Shown: positions 27,030 to 42,209, numbered from the stretch's first letter. The stretch: DNA of 64,000 nt from Callaeas wilsoni (GCA_013398955.1 VWPU01006274.1:171451-235450); one strand, 5' to 3'. Program-made: numbers and translations. The notes: generated by a model from the sequence alone, not told the origin.

Positions 27030-27190
27030 TAAAATACTGGATCCAGGACAGGCCACTGTGGATCCACTAGTAACTACTGAAAACAGTTTTCATACCAGTT
27101 TGGTACCCATCTTGCAGTAGCTTCATATTCACACATCTCTAGTTTGTTTACCAGAATACATTGACAAGGTCAAGGTGAATGGCACCTCTT
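27030..27190 (-). mobile_element. Possible ancient CR1/L3-type fragment
   Basis: The plus strand reads GGATCCAGGACAGGCCACTG, TGTGGATCCACTAGTAACTA, then CAGTTTTCATACCAGTTTGG and TTGACAAGGTCAAGGTGAAT. This order of short matches resembles the reverse-transcriptase coding region of CR1/L3 elements in reverse. Divergence is high and boundaries are guesses. Confidence 0.4.
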
Positions 27191-30100
27191 CCTCTTCCCC
27201 ACCGATGGAAAGTTTCCTACTCTGTCAGAGAAGAAAATTGAACCGATTTGACAAAACACATTGGCTGTTGTTTATCTCCTTCTTGGCCTGTGGGGCCTTA
27301 CAAGAAACTGTCCCTATCCTGAAGAGTTTGTGAAGGATGAGGAAGCTGCATTCAATAATTTATGAATATTTTATGTTCCATCTGTTTGCTTGTTACTGTG
27401 ATGTTTGCTTTATATTTACCAGAGGTTACCTCCAATAAACACTGGCCCGTGCTTAGGCAGGAAGGTAGGAAATGCTCCTAATAGTTCTCTACTGAGAGCA
27501 CTTAAAGACAACAAAGGAAAATATAGAGATTGATGATCAGGTCATGCCATTCAATTGCCCACAATAAAGCATATCCATGTGACAGATGTTCCACAAAATA
27601 TCTTCTCTGTTCTTATCTCTGCAACTACAGAGCCAGAAATTTCTCCTATTGTCTTATATTAATTAGTGTCTTGTGACCTTGAACAGAACAGGACCGACTA
27701 AAATCACAGGAGAAGTCAGATACCCACTGGGTTTTGTTTTTAGGAAAAAATTCAACATAATGTATATGATTCTAGCACCAGCATCAAAAGGATCCTGGTC
27801 AAAAGGATGCCACCTTCCTTCTTTCCTCACTGAAGAAAATCTGTTCAGCAGCCCCAGCCCATCTGAACTACCAAGAAATTCTTCCAGACCATATTTCTGA
27901 CATTAAGCAGGACCAAACCAACCACTGCCTGAAAATTGTCTTCAATATCAGTAATTTGAAGTTTATTCCTAATTATTCTGGTGTGTATCATGCTACTGCC
28001 AGACAACACTATTAGCTCATTCCCAAAAATGGTTGCTGAATAAGCACCATATCACCAAGTACTGTAGCAATACTATTAAACCTTCTGGATAAAGAGTCAC
28101 TGGTGTTTCAGGAGAGGAGGACGTCTCTCTGCTGTAGTTAACACCACACTACCTGACATGTCCAACCTTATTAGGTGACTGGGGCTAGTCCCTGAGGCAT
28201 GACAAAGTGAGACTGTGGCACCACAGGAATCTGGAGTCTTCTCCTATGTCTAATGCTTCTCCACAAGCACCCTGCAAGGAGCCACAGATATCCCCAACAA
28301 TACCTCACCAACCTTTCTGCTGTGGGGCTTTGCTTAAAGGAGGGATGGTGACAACTAGTCCAGGAAGGGAATGACACAACCTGTTGCCCACAGCTTCTTT
28401 TTCCCCAACAGGAACAGACAGGCCTTGGAGGTGGAAGGGAAAACCTGAGCAATCCGGGGAACAGATGAGGCCATATGAAACATAGTACAGGATTTTCATG
28501 GCAAATACCACATCACATCTGTTTCTATCAGCTTCAGTTTTCTGTTCTCACACACAATAGGGTGGTACAATTTCAACAGTATTAAAGCATATATCTGATC
28601 TTATGAAAAAACCACAAAGCCTTGCAGTAAACAAAGAACATCAACAAAATTGCACAATGAACCAGGGACAGAGCCTCAGGGACAGTACTGCTCAGGAGTA
28701 GCTAATGTCACTTCTCTGTAACACCTGCTTTGTTGAGCCAAAATCCCTTTAAACCTTAACATGAGACTTTGCTGCCAAGTTTACATTAATTCACCACTGG
28801 TCACAACATGCTAAAGAAAAGCTTCCCAGGTCTGAACCAAACAAAGCCTGGACTGGAGCTAGAACTTGTGGGGAACAGAATAAATTTATGGATTTAGTAC
28901 AAGTATGAGATTCATGTTGTCCACCTAGGAGCAGAAGACCTGCAAGAGCTGAGCGGGATATCCTATGAATAATCACAACCACGCTTGGAAAGTGAAAGGA
29001 AGAAAATATCAGAGTGAGGAGACCTGCAAGAAGTCAGGCACCATAAGAATGGCACAACTGTGATCATGAATGCCTTAACTTCTGATCCAGTGTCTTATCC
29101 AGTGGATAATGCTTTTCTCAGAATTGAAAAGAAACAGAACAGAATTACTGCCAAGATGCAGTAATTTCTTACTAGTAAGTCATATCATTCTGGACCAGCT
29201 GTATATAACAAGACCATCCCAAAATACAAGCTGTAATTTATTAATTCTGCCTAAGTAAAAGGTTTCCAGTAATACTGACAGCATTTGCAGTTCTCACTTC
29301 AATGAAGCACACTGCAAAAGGATGCTTCGTCAGACCTACATATCACTGTCACTCCAGAAGTCAATGCACTGACAGTCGTAGCAGAGGTGGATGTTACAGG
29401 ATACTGTGAAAGTGATTATGTAAGATAGAAAAGCAGATTTTTGGAGTCTCACTCCAGCAATGCAGAAATCAGAAGCTTTTAATGGAATTAGCCAAGAAGG
29501 GAACATCTCTTGTACATATCACCATTATCCCTTGGGATCCTAAAATTACTTGTGAGGAATAATCTCTCCAACTCACTCATAATTTTAGCATGCCTAAGAA
29601 CTACATATCTTCAGTTCGCCTGTAATTTAAACTTCTTTCCTTCAGCAGAAACACTACCTGACAGGTCTTAACTAAAAGTGAATGACAGCAATAGCAGTGT
29701 ACTTAAAAGTGTAAAGGAAATGCATATTTATGAGCACCCAGAGTAATGGTTTATGGACCTGAGAACTAAAGGTGTAATAATGTCTTGAAGGCATATTAGG
29801 AGACAGAATTTTACCTTCAAGATCCAAACCGGGCTTCTGTCAGTGATGAGATGGGTGTTAAGATAATAGGATAGAGGAGCCAGGCTAACTTTTAAATTTA
29901 ATTTTTCAGATGTACAACTCCATTCTTTTCCCTTTCTGAAGGCTCACAGAAAAGGAACTACATGTGTGTGCACAGTAAAATAATGGCATCTTACTCCTAA
30001 CTTCAGGACTGGACTTACAGTCTGACAGGTGAATGTCCAGCATCCTTCACAAATCCTGCAATCTAAAATACCTAGTGAAGAATAGCTAGGCTTTACTTCA

Positions 30101-31438
30101 AACCTTCTCTTTAGAAATACAAATTTGTCAAGTAACCTATATGCTGCATTTTTTCCAATAACTGACATCGGAGTGATGGTAATGATTTTATCTGAGACCC
30201 TTTGATTTTATTTCACCATCTGCATCAGCATCACTGCTCTGTTGATATTTTAATGAATAAAATCAGTTGTTTTCAGTAATAGCCTTACGTTGAACATCAC
30301 TATATTATAAATTATTTAAATAGTGAAAGGCATGTATTAGGGTAATCTATTCAAAGAATCAAGGGTTGCTCCCAGTATCCTTTTTTCCAAATCTTTATTC
30401 CACAGGATGATTTTTTAAGTATGACGTCTCTTGTAGGAAACATACAAAAGATGGAGAGACTGGTGAGGAAAAAATTCTACCATCTGGAAAACTATTTGAT
30501 TAGATTAGATAAAGCATGGAGCTCTCTTCTATTCCTGAATGTTCCATAAAATTACTGTATGACCTTGGGAAATCTCTTTTCCTTGCAAGACTTTGGTACT
30601 CATCAAAAACTCTTGAGAACCTGGTCTAATGGTATAATAGAAGTAAAAAACACTCATGAATGTTATCTGTGAGAGATGATTCTCTGATGGCATATATTAA
30701 TTTATTTTTAAAGATTTAAAAATTACATTTACAAATATAATGAGAAACAATTAAACAAGTACCCGAAAAAGTAACTGAATCTGATACTGACCCTTAAATT
30801 CAATTTCTTATTCATTAAAAATGTGTGTTAAATATTTATAAACTCATGGACAAAGCAATTTCAGTTTCTGGAATTAAAAGCATACAAAATTAAACAGAAT
30901 TAAATAGAAAACTAACTTGTAGCTATGCTTTGTTCCTCACAAACTGTATGTGGACATTGCTCTGATCACAAAGGTCCTATGTGCCACCTCCTGCCTTCCC
31001 TTGATGAAGTCCCTCTGTCTAGAGTCACCTAATGCGGTCTAGCACGTGACACAGGACATGGAACATCAGCCACGCACCATTAGGTGGCCAATGACTTGGT
31101 CTCAGTTCAACTCCATCTCCTGTGAGACAATCCTGATGCAAACCATCAGCACAGAGAACCCCCCATCTCCCAGGTGGGCTCCCAGCAGACAGGACAAGCA
31201 TTGATCTGCACAGATGAGAGTTCATTTGTAAACTCTCTGAATGGTCCTCTATTGACATTCCTCAGTCTGGTTAATTCTGTTCTTTAAACACACCAGTAAG
31301 GACACTTTCATTATACATAACATACAGAGTGAAAAATAGTCAATACATTTCTTTTTCATAGTAATTTTTCAGTTCCTTGCAACCTAGAGGTTTGTCTCAC
31401 ATTTGGAGTGAAATGTTTTTCTGAATGTCTCATTCTGC

Positions 31439-31459
31439 AGATAGATAGACAGATAGATA
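31439..31459 (+). repeat. Short GATA/GACA microsatellite
   Basis: About five tetranucleotide units of AGAT with one GACA variant. Confidence 0.8.
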
Positions 31460-32390
31460 CAAGAACACAGAACAACAACAAAAAAAGCCACACACCCTCC
31501 CTATGGCCTGTTTTTCAACAGCTCCATTCCTCAGAAGAAAAGAGACACAATATCTCTCTCAGGAACAACATGGTCCTTGTGACAGACATGCTTTTTCTAG
31601 AGCCAAAAAAAAGCCAGTGAATCTCACAATGCCAAGTTCTAAGAATTTAGCAAAGGGTTTTTGCAAATGCAGAACAAACACTAAATTATTAAAACAGTAT
31701 TACTACAACATTTGAGTTCAAACACTTTTCAAATGGCAGCCCTATCACACCAGTGTGATATGTTAGTGACCAAGAGTCCACAGACATACATGTAGCTTCA
31801 TCAGTTCCCACTCCAGGTGTTTACTATGCTATAACCCACTCCAGCCAATATATCGACCTATTCCAAGATTTACTGAGAATGGAGCTCTTCCAATGTCCCC
31901 ATACTGGTGTACACTTCTAAGATCTGAGCAATTCTGCGGGGGAAGATTTCAGCAACTGCTGTGCACCTGCATGAATTTCTTTCAAAATGTGATAAACTAA
32001 GTTAAAATAATACTTGGCAAATGACTGATTTTGCATATGCTGTGTAATAAATAGGTGGAGAAAGAAAACTGCACCTAAAGAAAGCACCTCAGCCAGTGAT
32101 GTATGCAGTGGAGATAAAACGTATTACCATGCCCTTATGCCACCACCACCACCTTTGGAACCTGCTGTAAACTGTTTGAAAATCTTCCTTTTTACTTACT
32201 AAATAAAATATGTTCCCAGGCTCCTTGTCAACCTACAGACACTATGTGTTTTTCTTTTCTGTCACTCCCTGGAGATGAGCTAATTGCTAGAAGTATGTGG
32301 TATGAACTCCTTTTAGTTTCCTACTGAGATTTTTTGATGACAAAATGCCTGTGTCACATCCTACCAGTGGGACATGCTGTAACAGCTAGG

Positions 32391-32427
32391 ACCAATGGGT
32401 AACATAGGAAAGATGTTACCCATTGGT
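32391..32427. repeat. Perfect 15-bp inverted repeat, 7-base loop
   Basis: The arm ACCAATGGGTAACAT (32391-32405) and its exact complement (32413-32427) enclose AGGAAAG. Weaker pairing continues outward: ACAG (32382-32385) with CTGT (32435-32438), and ACAT (32372-32375) with ATGT (32444-32447). This gives an interrupted stem of about 76 bases overall. There is no evidence of expression. Confidence 0.85.
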
Positions 32428-32737
32428 AAACATCCTGTCAAAGATGTGCAGCTGGGGATCCTCTGATAAATTGCACACTATACTTACTACTAGACTGTTA
32501 AGTACCGTGCTTCTGTAATACAAAGAACAAGAAGTGCAGCAACACCAAATGTACACTCAACAATTTATTAAAAAGTCCCCAAAACAAACAGAAAAAATGA
32601 TGCTATGGAAATATTGTGATAGCTTCACCACACTGTGTTGATAGCACAGGCACTGAAAAACAAAGTTTAATGTTATGAACAAAATGTGTCCCTTTTCCCT
32701 TATCTCTGTCCTTTCAGCATGAATTTCATGTTCTCTC

Positions 32738-32756
32738 AAAAAAAAAAAAAAAAAAA
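32738..32756 (+). repeat. A(19) homopolymer
   Basis: Nineteen consecutive A bases followed by GGAAAGGAAAAG. No retrocopy is recognisable upstream, so it is treated as a simple repeat. Confidence 0.9.
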
Positions 32757-33039
32757 GGAAAGGAAAAGCCTGTGAAATTCAAGATTATGTTGTCAGTACT
32801 CCTGAAATCTTGATTTTGGTAAAAATATTCAGTATTAATTTTTCCACAAGTAAAACTTCAGTCAGAAAGTTATGGTAATCCTTCCAAATGCATTCTCTAG
32901 CTATAAATATCTCAGAAAGCTGCTCCACTTCACAGTGAAACTTTGTCCATATGGAACATATGACTAGGAAGGACTTGGTGAACTACTGAAATCCAGTGCT
33001 TTGCTAGAGAAGGCACATGTATCATTCTGTTTTCTTTAA

Positions 33040-33064
33040 AACTGATCATAGAAAATGATCAGTT
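33040..33064. repeat. Perfect 10-bp inverted repeat, 5-base loop
   Basis: AACTGATCAT (33040-33049) and ATGATCAGTT (33055-33064) flank AGAAA. No function is assigned. Confidence 0.8.
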
Positions 33065-36000
33065 GGGAAACAAGTTAGAGCTTTCAGTTTGGGGTTTTTT
33101 TGTTTGGTTGGGGTTTTTTTATATATTTCTTTAGTCTACCAGTAGGACATTACCCAAGAAGCTCAATTTCCTATTGGTAAGAAACTGCCTTCTGTTTCCT
33201 GTTATGTTTCTGTATGGACAATTTATATAGTTATGGACTGGATATATATAGACTGTGTCTTTCCCACGTGTTTACTTGGGAAGTTCCAAATGGAACCATA
33301 TTTGTCTTAATTCGTGTTCAGCTGTGCTAAACAAGGCTCTTCTTGGTTTTCCCTAGTAGTTCTTTCAGCATTTCTTTCACTTCCAATTCATCTTTCTTAA
33401 ACACAGATGAGAAAAACAGTACTTGGTACTTCAAACTCACTGTCCCCAGCATCTTATTTAATGGCTTTAATATTTTTTATCATTACTTTAAATACATGCA
33501 AGGATAAAGTACACTTTCTTCATGACCATGAGTAATCACTAGAAACAAGGGAATCTTTCCACTAAGATTTCTAGCCAGTGAATTTATATCACTGGTTGTG
33601 AACTAGCTGGTTATCAATGTGCACAGCTCTTTGATACCACCTGGGCCATAGACAACAAATGGTGAAGAAACATAATTAGCTTTTCCAGCATCTAAATGTT
33701 ATTCATTTTATCTTCACACTTATGGATTGGATTTTGCTCCCAGTTACAAGGATGAGCATCTGAAATAACTGCTAAATTCAGTAGTGTGATACCTGTCCCA
33801 AATACCCATGATGAGAAAATCCAACCTTCCTACTCATGGTCTCTTGACTGTAGGAAGTGTTTTTCTTCAGACTAAAAATTACCTGAAAGGTAGCTGAATA
33901 AAGCAAAACATTTAGCACTAAACTATGCTTTTAATTTCTCTTTTTTCATCAGTGACAGAAATAAGATGAGGAAGACAATCCTCTGTGGGATACATTTTTT
34001 CTGCTTTTTTAAGAGCCGAAATGTTTTATTCTCCCTCTCCGAGGAATACATGAAAGCATTTCCCTCTTTGTCCTTTTCACGATGATTACTCATTAGAATT
34101 TGATAATTTTCCCTACAAAAATATGAGCTGTATTTCCTTCTTCCATGAAACCATTTGGATAGAAGTTCTTTCGTGGAATATATATGCTATGAGGTCTGTG
34201 GTTTTCCAAGCTGCCTATCAAGACACACAGAGCCTCCTGTACTACAGACATGAGTCTGACTTTCTTGTAACTCTACCAATCGTCTCCATCTGGTATTGTA
34301 CTTAACAGGTGGATTTTCTGAGATACTTCACACTATGAAGTATGTTAAGGATTGTACCTTCAGTTCTATTTGATTTGCAATTTATCCAATGTTTCTCTCT
34401 GTGCATTCTAGTTTGCATAGTCCTCATCTATTCAAGAAAAGACAGAGAGGACTGCAGCCGATCTTTTCTGTAAAAGTATTTCTTCAGAGACAACCCCACT
34501 AGTCATGGGGGGGTCACTCCACTTCTTTCCACCGTTTAGTAGGCAAAACACCACTGTACTATACCTGAACATTATGGAAAAGGATGTGCCAAAAAAAAGG
34601 ACTGCAGTCAGATTTTGTTATGCCTTCCACATGTATGAAAGGCAACATCATTGCTCACTGAAGACAGTGTAAAATACCTCTAAAAATACATGTATTTAAA
34701 CTATGGTAGTTATTATTCATAAAGTAACTCAGCCTGCAGGCCTGATCTGACCTACAGAGGCCATTAGATTGAAATCAAAACGGATTCTGAGAAGCTGAGG
34801 GAAACCTACATAGGGCACGAATCCTTCTTGTGCTTCCTAATCTGTTCAATCTGCATGTTATACAGAATAAAGACTCTTCCTAAACTCAGTTGATGTGCGG
34901 CTTGGCTTTGCAAAGTGCTCAACAGCAATACTGGTTTATGGCACATGCTGGCCTGAGTTTTGCCACACACTTCAGTGCCTGCAGTGTGCTATCCTGGCTT
35001 TGATGTGTATTAGCTTAGTTTGTGCCTGCAGCCAGATGATGAAGCAGATCAGGGAGTTCACTCAACTCACAAACTGCTCAGCACATCTTTTACTTCAAGC
35101 TGGATTAAAATGGCATACAAACAGCTGTGCCATCCCAGAGGATGTTTTACTATACACTGTGACATCGTGGCAGGAACAAGGAGAGAGAGGTAGATGTTGT
35201 TAAAGGTCACTTTGTAATGTTGAACTTCTGAATATCTGGTTGCAGGTGCAACAATATATTAGACAATGTGAATAGGAACTGGAATTAAAGGGTATGCTCA
35301 CTCCAGTTGTTACAACAGTCTCTGACACTCACCGTTGCTCTCTCCCAAATAATTCTTACATATGGCTCAAGATGGAACTGAAAATTGCCTGGAGCAATTT
35401 TCCATAAGCAGTGTGCAAGAAGCCACTCTGTTTTAGGGATAAAAGAGTTTAACAGTACCATCAGGGTTATTTGATGCCAGTTGACCTCTGTGCCAGAAAG
35501 CAGTACAATGCTTGCTAAACCTACAAGTGCAGACATGAATCACCAGCCCAAACTCTCACCCTTCACTGGTTAGAACAGAAGCCTGTAGAGATTATTCTTA
35601 CATATCTCCACTCAATGCCTGCAAAAGGCCCCACTTAAATTCTACTTTAACTTAAAACTTCTCCCTGCTCTTCAGTTCACAGTGACTGCAGGTCTCTCAG
35701 GCCAGGTCTCAACTGACAGCTGCAGACTCCTTCTGCCTGTGATGTGAACTGGTAAGGTGCAAGCAGGAGATGCATTGCCATAGTACACAGCATCATGGCC
35801 AAGTTAATTAGCGCTGATAAGAGACAGGTCAGCACAAGCACTGTGCTCAAGGGGCCCAAAGCTGAAGGGTTTAACGCACAGTGTGAGCTCAGACTTCGTC
35901 AAAACAGCTTCAGTAAATCTGGGCCACGCTCTTACCAGTATGCTGTAACCTTGAGCTGAAGGGACCATGTCTAATGCTGAGACACTGTTTCACTCCATAT

Positions 36001-39000
36001 GCTAGTTCATTATCCAGCTTCTCTCTGTTTTGACTGCCAACAAATAATGATGTTTTTCAACACTTCTCCACTAGGAACTGAATGCACAAACATCGCATCG
36101 TAAATACCACCAAACATCTGCCAGGCAGTTACCATCTTCCCATGACTATCACCTAGGCTGAACCTGAGCAAGTGATTTACTGACAATCTGTATCACATCC
36201 TTTTACCTATCACACCCTAGATCACCCAAACACCAATGCTTATGAATGGCCCACAGGTATTCGGTTAAAATACCACAGGAAAATTATTTCTAACAGAAAA
36301 CCTCCCATGCATTCTAAAATTATTGTTACTTAATTAACGAAAAATTAAATATTGCAACTGAGGATATCAGTTTTGGTACAAATCTTACAGCACCAATGCA
36401 AATATGCTGATAATTATAAGACATTCACAGAAAATAAATGAAGGAAAATCCAGGCTTGTCCACTTTTCCTGTTTAACAGGCAGTCAAAATACTTGAAAAT
36501 ACTATTGTTTACTCTATGAGTTATTCTAGAAGAGTATCAGTAGCTTAGCTGAGCAAAAATCCCTCAGTTGGTTCCACAGTGAATAGGGTATCTATGTAAC
36601 TGAGATAATGACAAGGATCAGATTTCAAGTAAAGTATTTCAAAACTTAAGCAACAGATTAGTGACTTGCCTTATATTATCTGTAAATTAACTGAAACCAG
36701 AGTGCTCAGTCAGGGCAAATTATTTGTTTTCCCACATTCCACTTACTGTAGAGCTCTTCGTTCACTTCACAGTGCTTTTCTGTACTGATTCAACTACTAC
36801 ATGAATGAAAAATCTCAAAATAAATTTGAATATGTGAATGCTTTCAATAGTGCTTATTTTAATCAGCCTTTACCATCAAGTAAAAGCAAAAGCTAGGCAC
36901 ATGATGTTCAAGATTTCTGTAACTGTAATTCAAATCAAGCAAATGCCTTTTCTTGTTTCCATTCTAGCAGTTTGAGCTTCCTAAGGCCATTCTCCTTCTG
37001 CCCTGTAAGTTCTTTTCTTATCCAACACTTTAAGCCTGCAAGCAATATGTAGAGCTGAGGAGACAATCCCATAAAGAGTTCAAGACTTTGAAAAGCACAA
37101 TGCAGCCAGTTCCTAACTTTCTTCCAAAGTAAGGCATAATACAAGCAAAAGCTTCCACTGAAAAGCAAAATATTTTTAATACAATCCAGTTACAGAAATC
37201 CATGACAATATGCAATTAATGGACAGCATGATAGCAATCACCAATGTGATTCATTACATTCAATTCACTACAAAAGCCAGATGACTTTTCTGTGGTCATG
37301 CTTACCCTGAACATGGACATCTAACACGTTCTTTTAAGGTCATAAATAGGTGCAATCCTTGATGAACTACATAATGCATGTGGGTCACATCGTGAAGCAT
37401 AAAATACAAAAATCCCCTCAGTTAAACCTCTTGACTTGATCCAAGGTGACTCTTGTCTTTCTTCTTAGACCACTGCCCCTGCAATGCTTGTCAGACTCCT
37501 TGCTGCCTTCATTCAGAGCAACAGAGGTTTAACAGACCACCACTTTCCATGGTAGGACAATGGCTAGACAAAAGTCAACAGCACCCAAAAATCCAGCGCT
37601 ACTTCTCAGAGCACTGAACCTAAAGAAATGCAGTTACAACTATGAATTGTGTTCACCTTAAATATCTATCAAGCACATCTTGAGAGATGCATCTGTGCTG
37701 AGCATTTCATTCTTATGCCTGCTCCACTGCTTTGCTATGATGAAATGAGAGGAAATCGGATTTGTAGTTCACTGCCCAAATCTCTTTGTATTTGTATTAA
37801 TGCAATATTACCTACAAATATAAGCACATGCACCACTCGTGGAGAATGTGTATATATGAACACTGTATACACTGAAAAATTAGGTCTGAGATTTTTTAGA
37901 AATGGGTGTCTAAAATAAGATTTACATATTCACATTGAGATGAGAGTACTTTGAAGTCCAGCTTTCACACATGAGCTAAAATATTCAAAGCCTGGTGAAA
38001 GAATTTCTAAAAATGTTAAACTGCTCTGCCTCTGAATGTAATATATACATGCTTATATGTGTCTATAGTGAAAATTTTATGTATTTTGTAAAGGATTTTA
38101 AGAGGTTTTTTTCTCGGTTGATTTTGACTACAGAAATGAATTCATTGCAGAATTGATCAGAAGCTGAGATTAAGTACAAACACAAATATGTAACATTGCA
38201 ACAGCCCTGTAGACACCGGATACCTTATAGGAATTGCAAGTGCTTGAAATAACACCATGCTGAAAGGCAGTTCCGCAACTGGAAACATGTCAAATTTCAC
38301 TCTCATTTACACCTATAACAAATTTGTAGCAACTCCACTGAGTGAAATGGTGATATTGTTGATGAGATTAAAATAAGAGCAGAGTATAAGCCTCCATCTG
38401 TATAAGAGTACTAAACAAGTGTAGTATGAACATATAGTAAAAGTAGTATAATCAAACAAGCTCAAAGAAACTTGTGCTGTGGAGAGGGGATGGGAGCCAA
38501 CAGTTTTAGATACAGAACCCTTCTCCTTAGCTTCTATTCAAGGTGTGTGAACACACTCCCGCAGTCCTCTAGATCTGCAGCCACCCCTCCCATTCTTGCT
38601 CAGACTGAGTCTATGTCTGCCCAACAAATGAAAACGAAATAATATCCACACAAACATAAGTACATATCCAGATCTACCATCACCTTTTATGCTCTCAGCC
38701 AAGGCAATAAAAGCAGCTCTGCTGCTTTGGACTTAAAAAATATGTGATCACAAGCTGCATGTGCTTAAAATCCATCATCAGTCTTCACAGAACATATTTA
38801 AAAACATCCCAATCGTCACAAAATGTGGATTAAATTAGTACAGCCAGACTAGGCTTTACTTCACAGCAGTGTTTTCCTCAGCTGCTCCTGCTTTAGTTTC
38901 CAAAAAGTGATTCCACTGGCATAAAATTAAAATCAAAACAGCACTAACTGACCAAAGGATGTAGTTCATTTTTTTTACACCAAAATGCATTCTTCATAAA

Positions 39001-42000
39001 ACCTCCTCCCAAAAAAAGGAACTACATATGGTATCTGTGGCCTATCACTGAAGTATGAAACTCAGATTCCAAAACTTGCCAACAGTCACACATAATAGAA
39101 AAAGGAGGGCTTTTTTTCCTACTTGTCTTTATTACATGCTCAGTAGTAGATTTTTATTAGAAAAATTCAAGAGAGCAAATGTAATGTTCCACATGCAAAA
39201 AAAAAAAGTGTACATTGGAACTGCCTATTTCTTGTGGGTTTTTTTCACTATAAATAAACAGTAGGAGAAGACTTTTGGAGTAGTCAGTATTTGTTTCTGA
39301 AGTTTTCCCCTCCTTTCCTTTCCCACAGTAAATAGGTGACTGACATTAAAACAGGGGGGAAAAAAAAAGACTAGTTAAAAAAATAGCCTGGAGAATTTTT
39401 ATTCCATTGACATCTGTCCTGCTACATCTTTGCTTATGGCAGAGGAGAGCAATCTCAATGATGTAGATGTTGCCTTCTGGTTCTGTGCCTTTTCTTAACA
39501 GCCAAAAGACAGAGGAATTGCTGTTTTGAGATAAATGGGTGAAATTTTTAAATTTTCAGTACAAATTCAGTCCAAACATTTTTCCTGTTGCTACTGTTAT
39601 TTCAGAAATTATATCTAAAATTTTCATGCGGATAACAAACATTTCCTGATCCAAAACAAAACAAACACATTTCACTTCAAAGTATGCAATGTATTTCAAA
39701 GAAAAGTATCAAAACGAAATATTTTCCCTCTTTTTAAGCTGAAAGGGAAGGCTGATAGTGGTCAGGTTTTTTTGAGTATGCAATGGCACTACTCAGGACA
39801 AAGAAAGTAAAGGTACACTACCTCCACAAAAACACAGAGAAGGTAGACAGTAACAGAAAACATAGAAAAGTGGAAGTGGTAGAATAAAGACAACTCCTTT
39901 AGCATTAGGGCAGGTGGCAATGGCAATCTGTCACAAGAAGGGCTTCTCTCTGGAGACAAGAAGGCAACAGGTCCATGCTCCAGCTGGTAGCTGGAGGTGG
40001 GAACCCCAGAGATGTTCGTACTGCCACTAGTCCCCAAGCTCTTCTCAGGACTACCGTGACACCATAGCCTTGGCCCTAGGATGAGGCACCTTTCTTCTGG
40101 ACAAGTCACCAGTCTCCACACCAAGGAATTTTAAAAAGGCCTAGGTTTACCCACCAAGTTTTATCTGTTAGTTCAGGTCAGCAGAGCTCTCTCCACTCCT
40201 GTGCTGTCACAGCAGGACTCAGGACTCCTTCAGTCCCCTTCCCTGCCCTATTGCTCCACATGTGTGATGCCAACGAGCACCGCCTCCACTACCAAGTCAC
40301 CATGCTCACTCCACCAAAGTGCGTAGCTTTGTGCTTTCCGAAACAAAAAGAGAATGTATTTTCATTCATAACTTTTACTCCTTCCCAAAGGATGTGAGGA
40401 GCTTTATTTGCTCCAAAGAGCCCCTGGGCTATGCCTATATAAGCTCCAGCCCCTAAAAGACCAAGCTGGCAAGTCAGGAGATACAGAGCAGACAATAGGC
40501 AGACCTTTGAGTCTACAAATTGAAGGTTGAATGATTGGCAAACAACCTCTCCTCATGAAAAATTATGCTACAGCAACACAATAGTAATGGGAGCCAAAAG
40601 TATGTCTATTCCTGATTTGTAGACCAGGTTTTAGTTATGCTATAATCCTCTCAGTATGCCTGCTTAGGATCCCACAATCACACAAGTCATGAACACTACC
40701 CACAAATCCTGCGGCTTCCATGCCGAGCAAGCGACACACCAGATGAAGAAGGATGGAAAATATACATGTGGAATTGTTCTGGGAACTTAAAGCACACATA
40801 ACAGTAAACAAAGCAAATATGGTACAAAACCTGTTGCTATTTTCACAGCATTTGTGGAGCAAAGCTGCATAAATGCAGAAGGATGCATACTGCCTCACAC
40901 CTTTCCTCAGATTCCAGCAAATTAAGCACAGCAGCACAAACAGCAGCAGGGAGAAGGAAACGCTCTGCACAAGAGCTTCCCTGTTTGCTGCTGCACTACA
41001 GGTATATATTTGGGTATGTGAGTGAGACATGAATAAGAAGTGTCAAAATTACTCTTCCTCATGTCTCTTCTACAGCCTTGGCTGCTTATGGAGATGTGAA
41101 CAGGGAGATATCCCTTGGTTCCATCCTCCCTCCTCCAGGCACAGCTGAAGCCAGTTTGAAAAAGCTGCTGTGGACAAGTCCCTGTCCACTTGGGGATAGG
41201 CTTCACAAAGCCAGTGCCAGTTTGGTCTGATAACTAAAAGACTGCCTCTGCTCTCCGCTGAGAAGGCAGTGCCACTGTCAGATACTGGAGCACTAGCTTA
41301 AGTGGCACTACAGACAAATTTTGGCTGGTGGCAGGAGAGATGGCTGAAAGCCAGCTGACAGAGAAGAGCAGTATCAATCTCTGTGCTGGGGGAATCCTCT
41401 GAAAATGCTACTGAAGCAAACAGCAACCGCTAGTGGCACAGAGGCAAACAAGACACAGTGATCCTGTTCTCATGGAGAAGAGAAAAAGGCAAACGGCTGA
41501 AATGAAGTAATCAACATGAACTTGAACCATGGCACAGGGCAAACATGTGGCATGCCGTATGGAAACTCAGAAACAGAAAGCTTGGAACAAAATGAAATTA
41601 AAAATCTGCTTTTATTTCAAATTACTCCACTAAACATCTAACTGAAAATTGTGTTGGAAGTTGATATGACTTTGTGACATGTTGTTCCTTGAAGGCTGCC
41701 ATTTTCCATCAAAAAAAAGGTATGAAAAACGTTTCAATCTGGTTACCTTCTATCCAGCAAGGCTAGAAAACATTAAGCTGTAAGCTAAAAAATAACATCA
41801 CACCATTAGTCAGCAGGAGATAGCTGTTCAGCCAGCATCTATCATAATGTTTTCAACAATCCATAGATACCAAATGCTTGGAAAAGAAGGCCGGCAATCA
41901 CTCCAAGCATGGATTTTGAGCTTTAAATGCATTTGATAAATTAATTTTTTTTAAGAAAAAGGCTGCCCTATGCAGCCTCATTTTGTTTACTGTTTCTAGA

Positions 42001-42209
42001 TATAGTCTACCTAAGAAAGCGTGATCAAATGTCCATCTCCAAAACAAATGAGCCTGGAGAATTAGAGCATTCGTTATTCTGAGGGATCATCTGTTGAACA
42101 GCTTCACACTAAAACATCCCTGCAAAATTTCCTAAGCTGTCAAATATAAGTTTTAATGAATGACTGTGTTTAAAAAAAAAATTCTTTTTGTATAATTTGT
42201 AATAATAAC

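Noticed and set aside
40635..41206. Two overlapping minus-strand open frames (131 and 94 codons)
   Set aside because: Cysteine-rich but without any domain pattern. The frames compete with each other and no good splice sites frame them.
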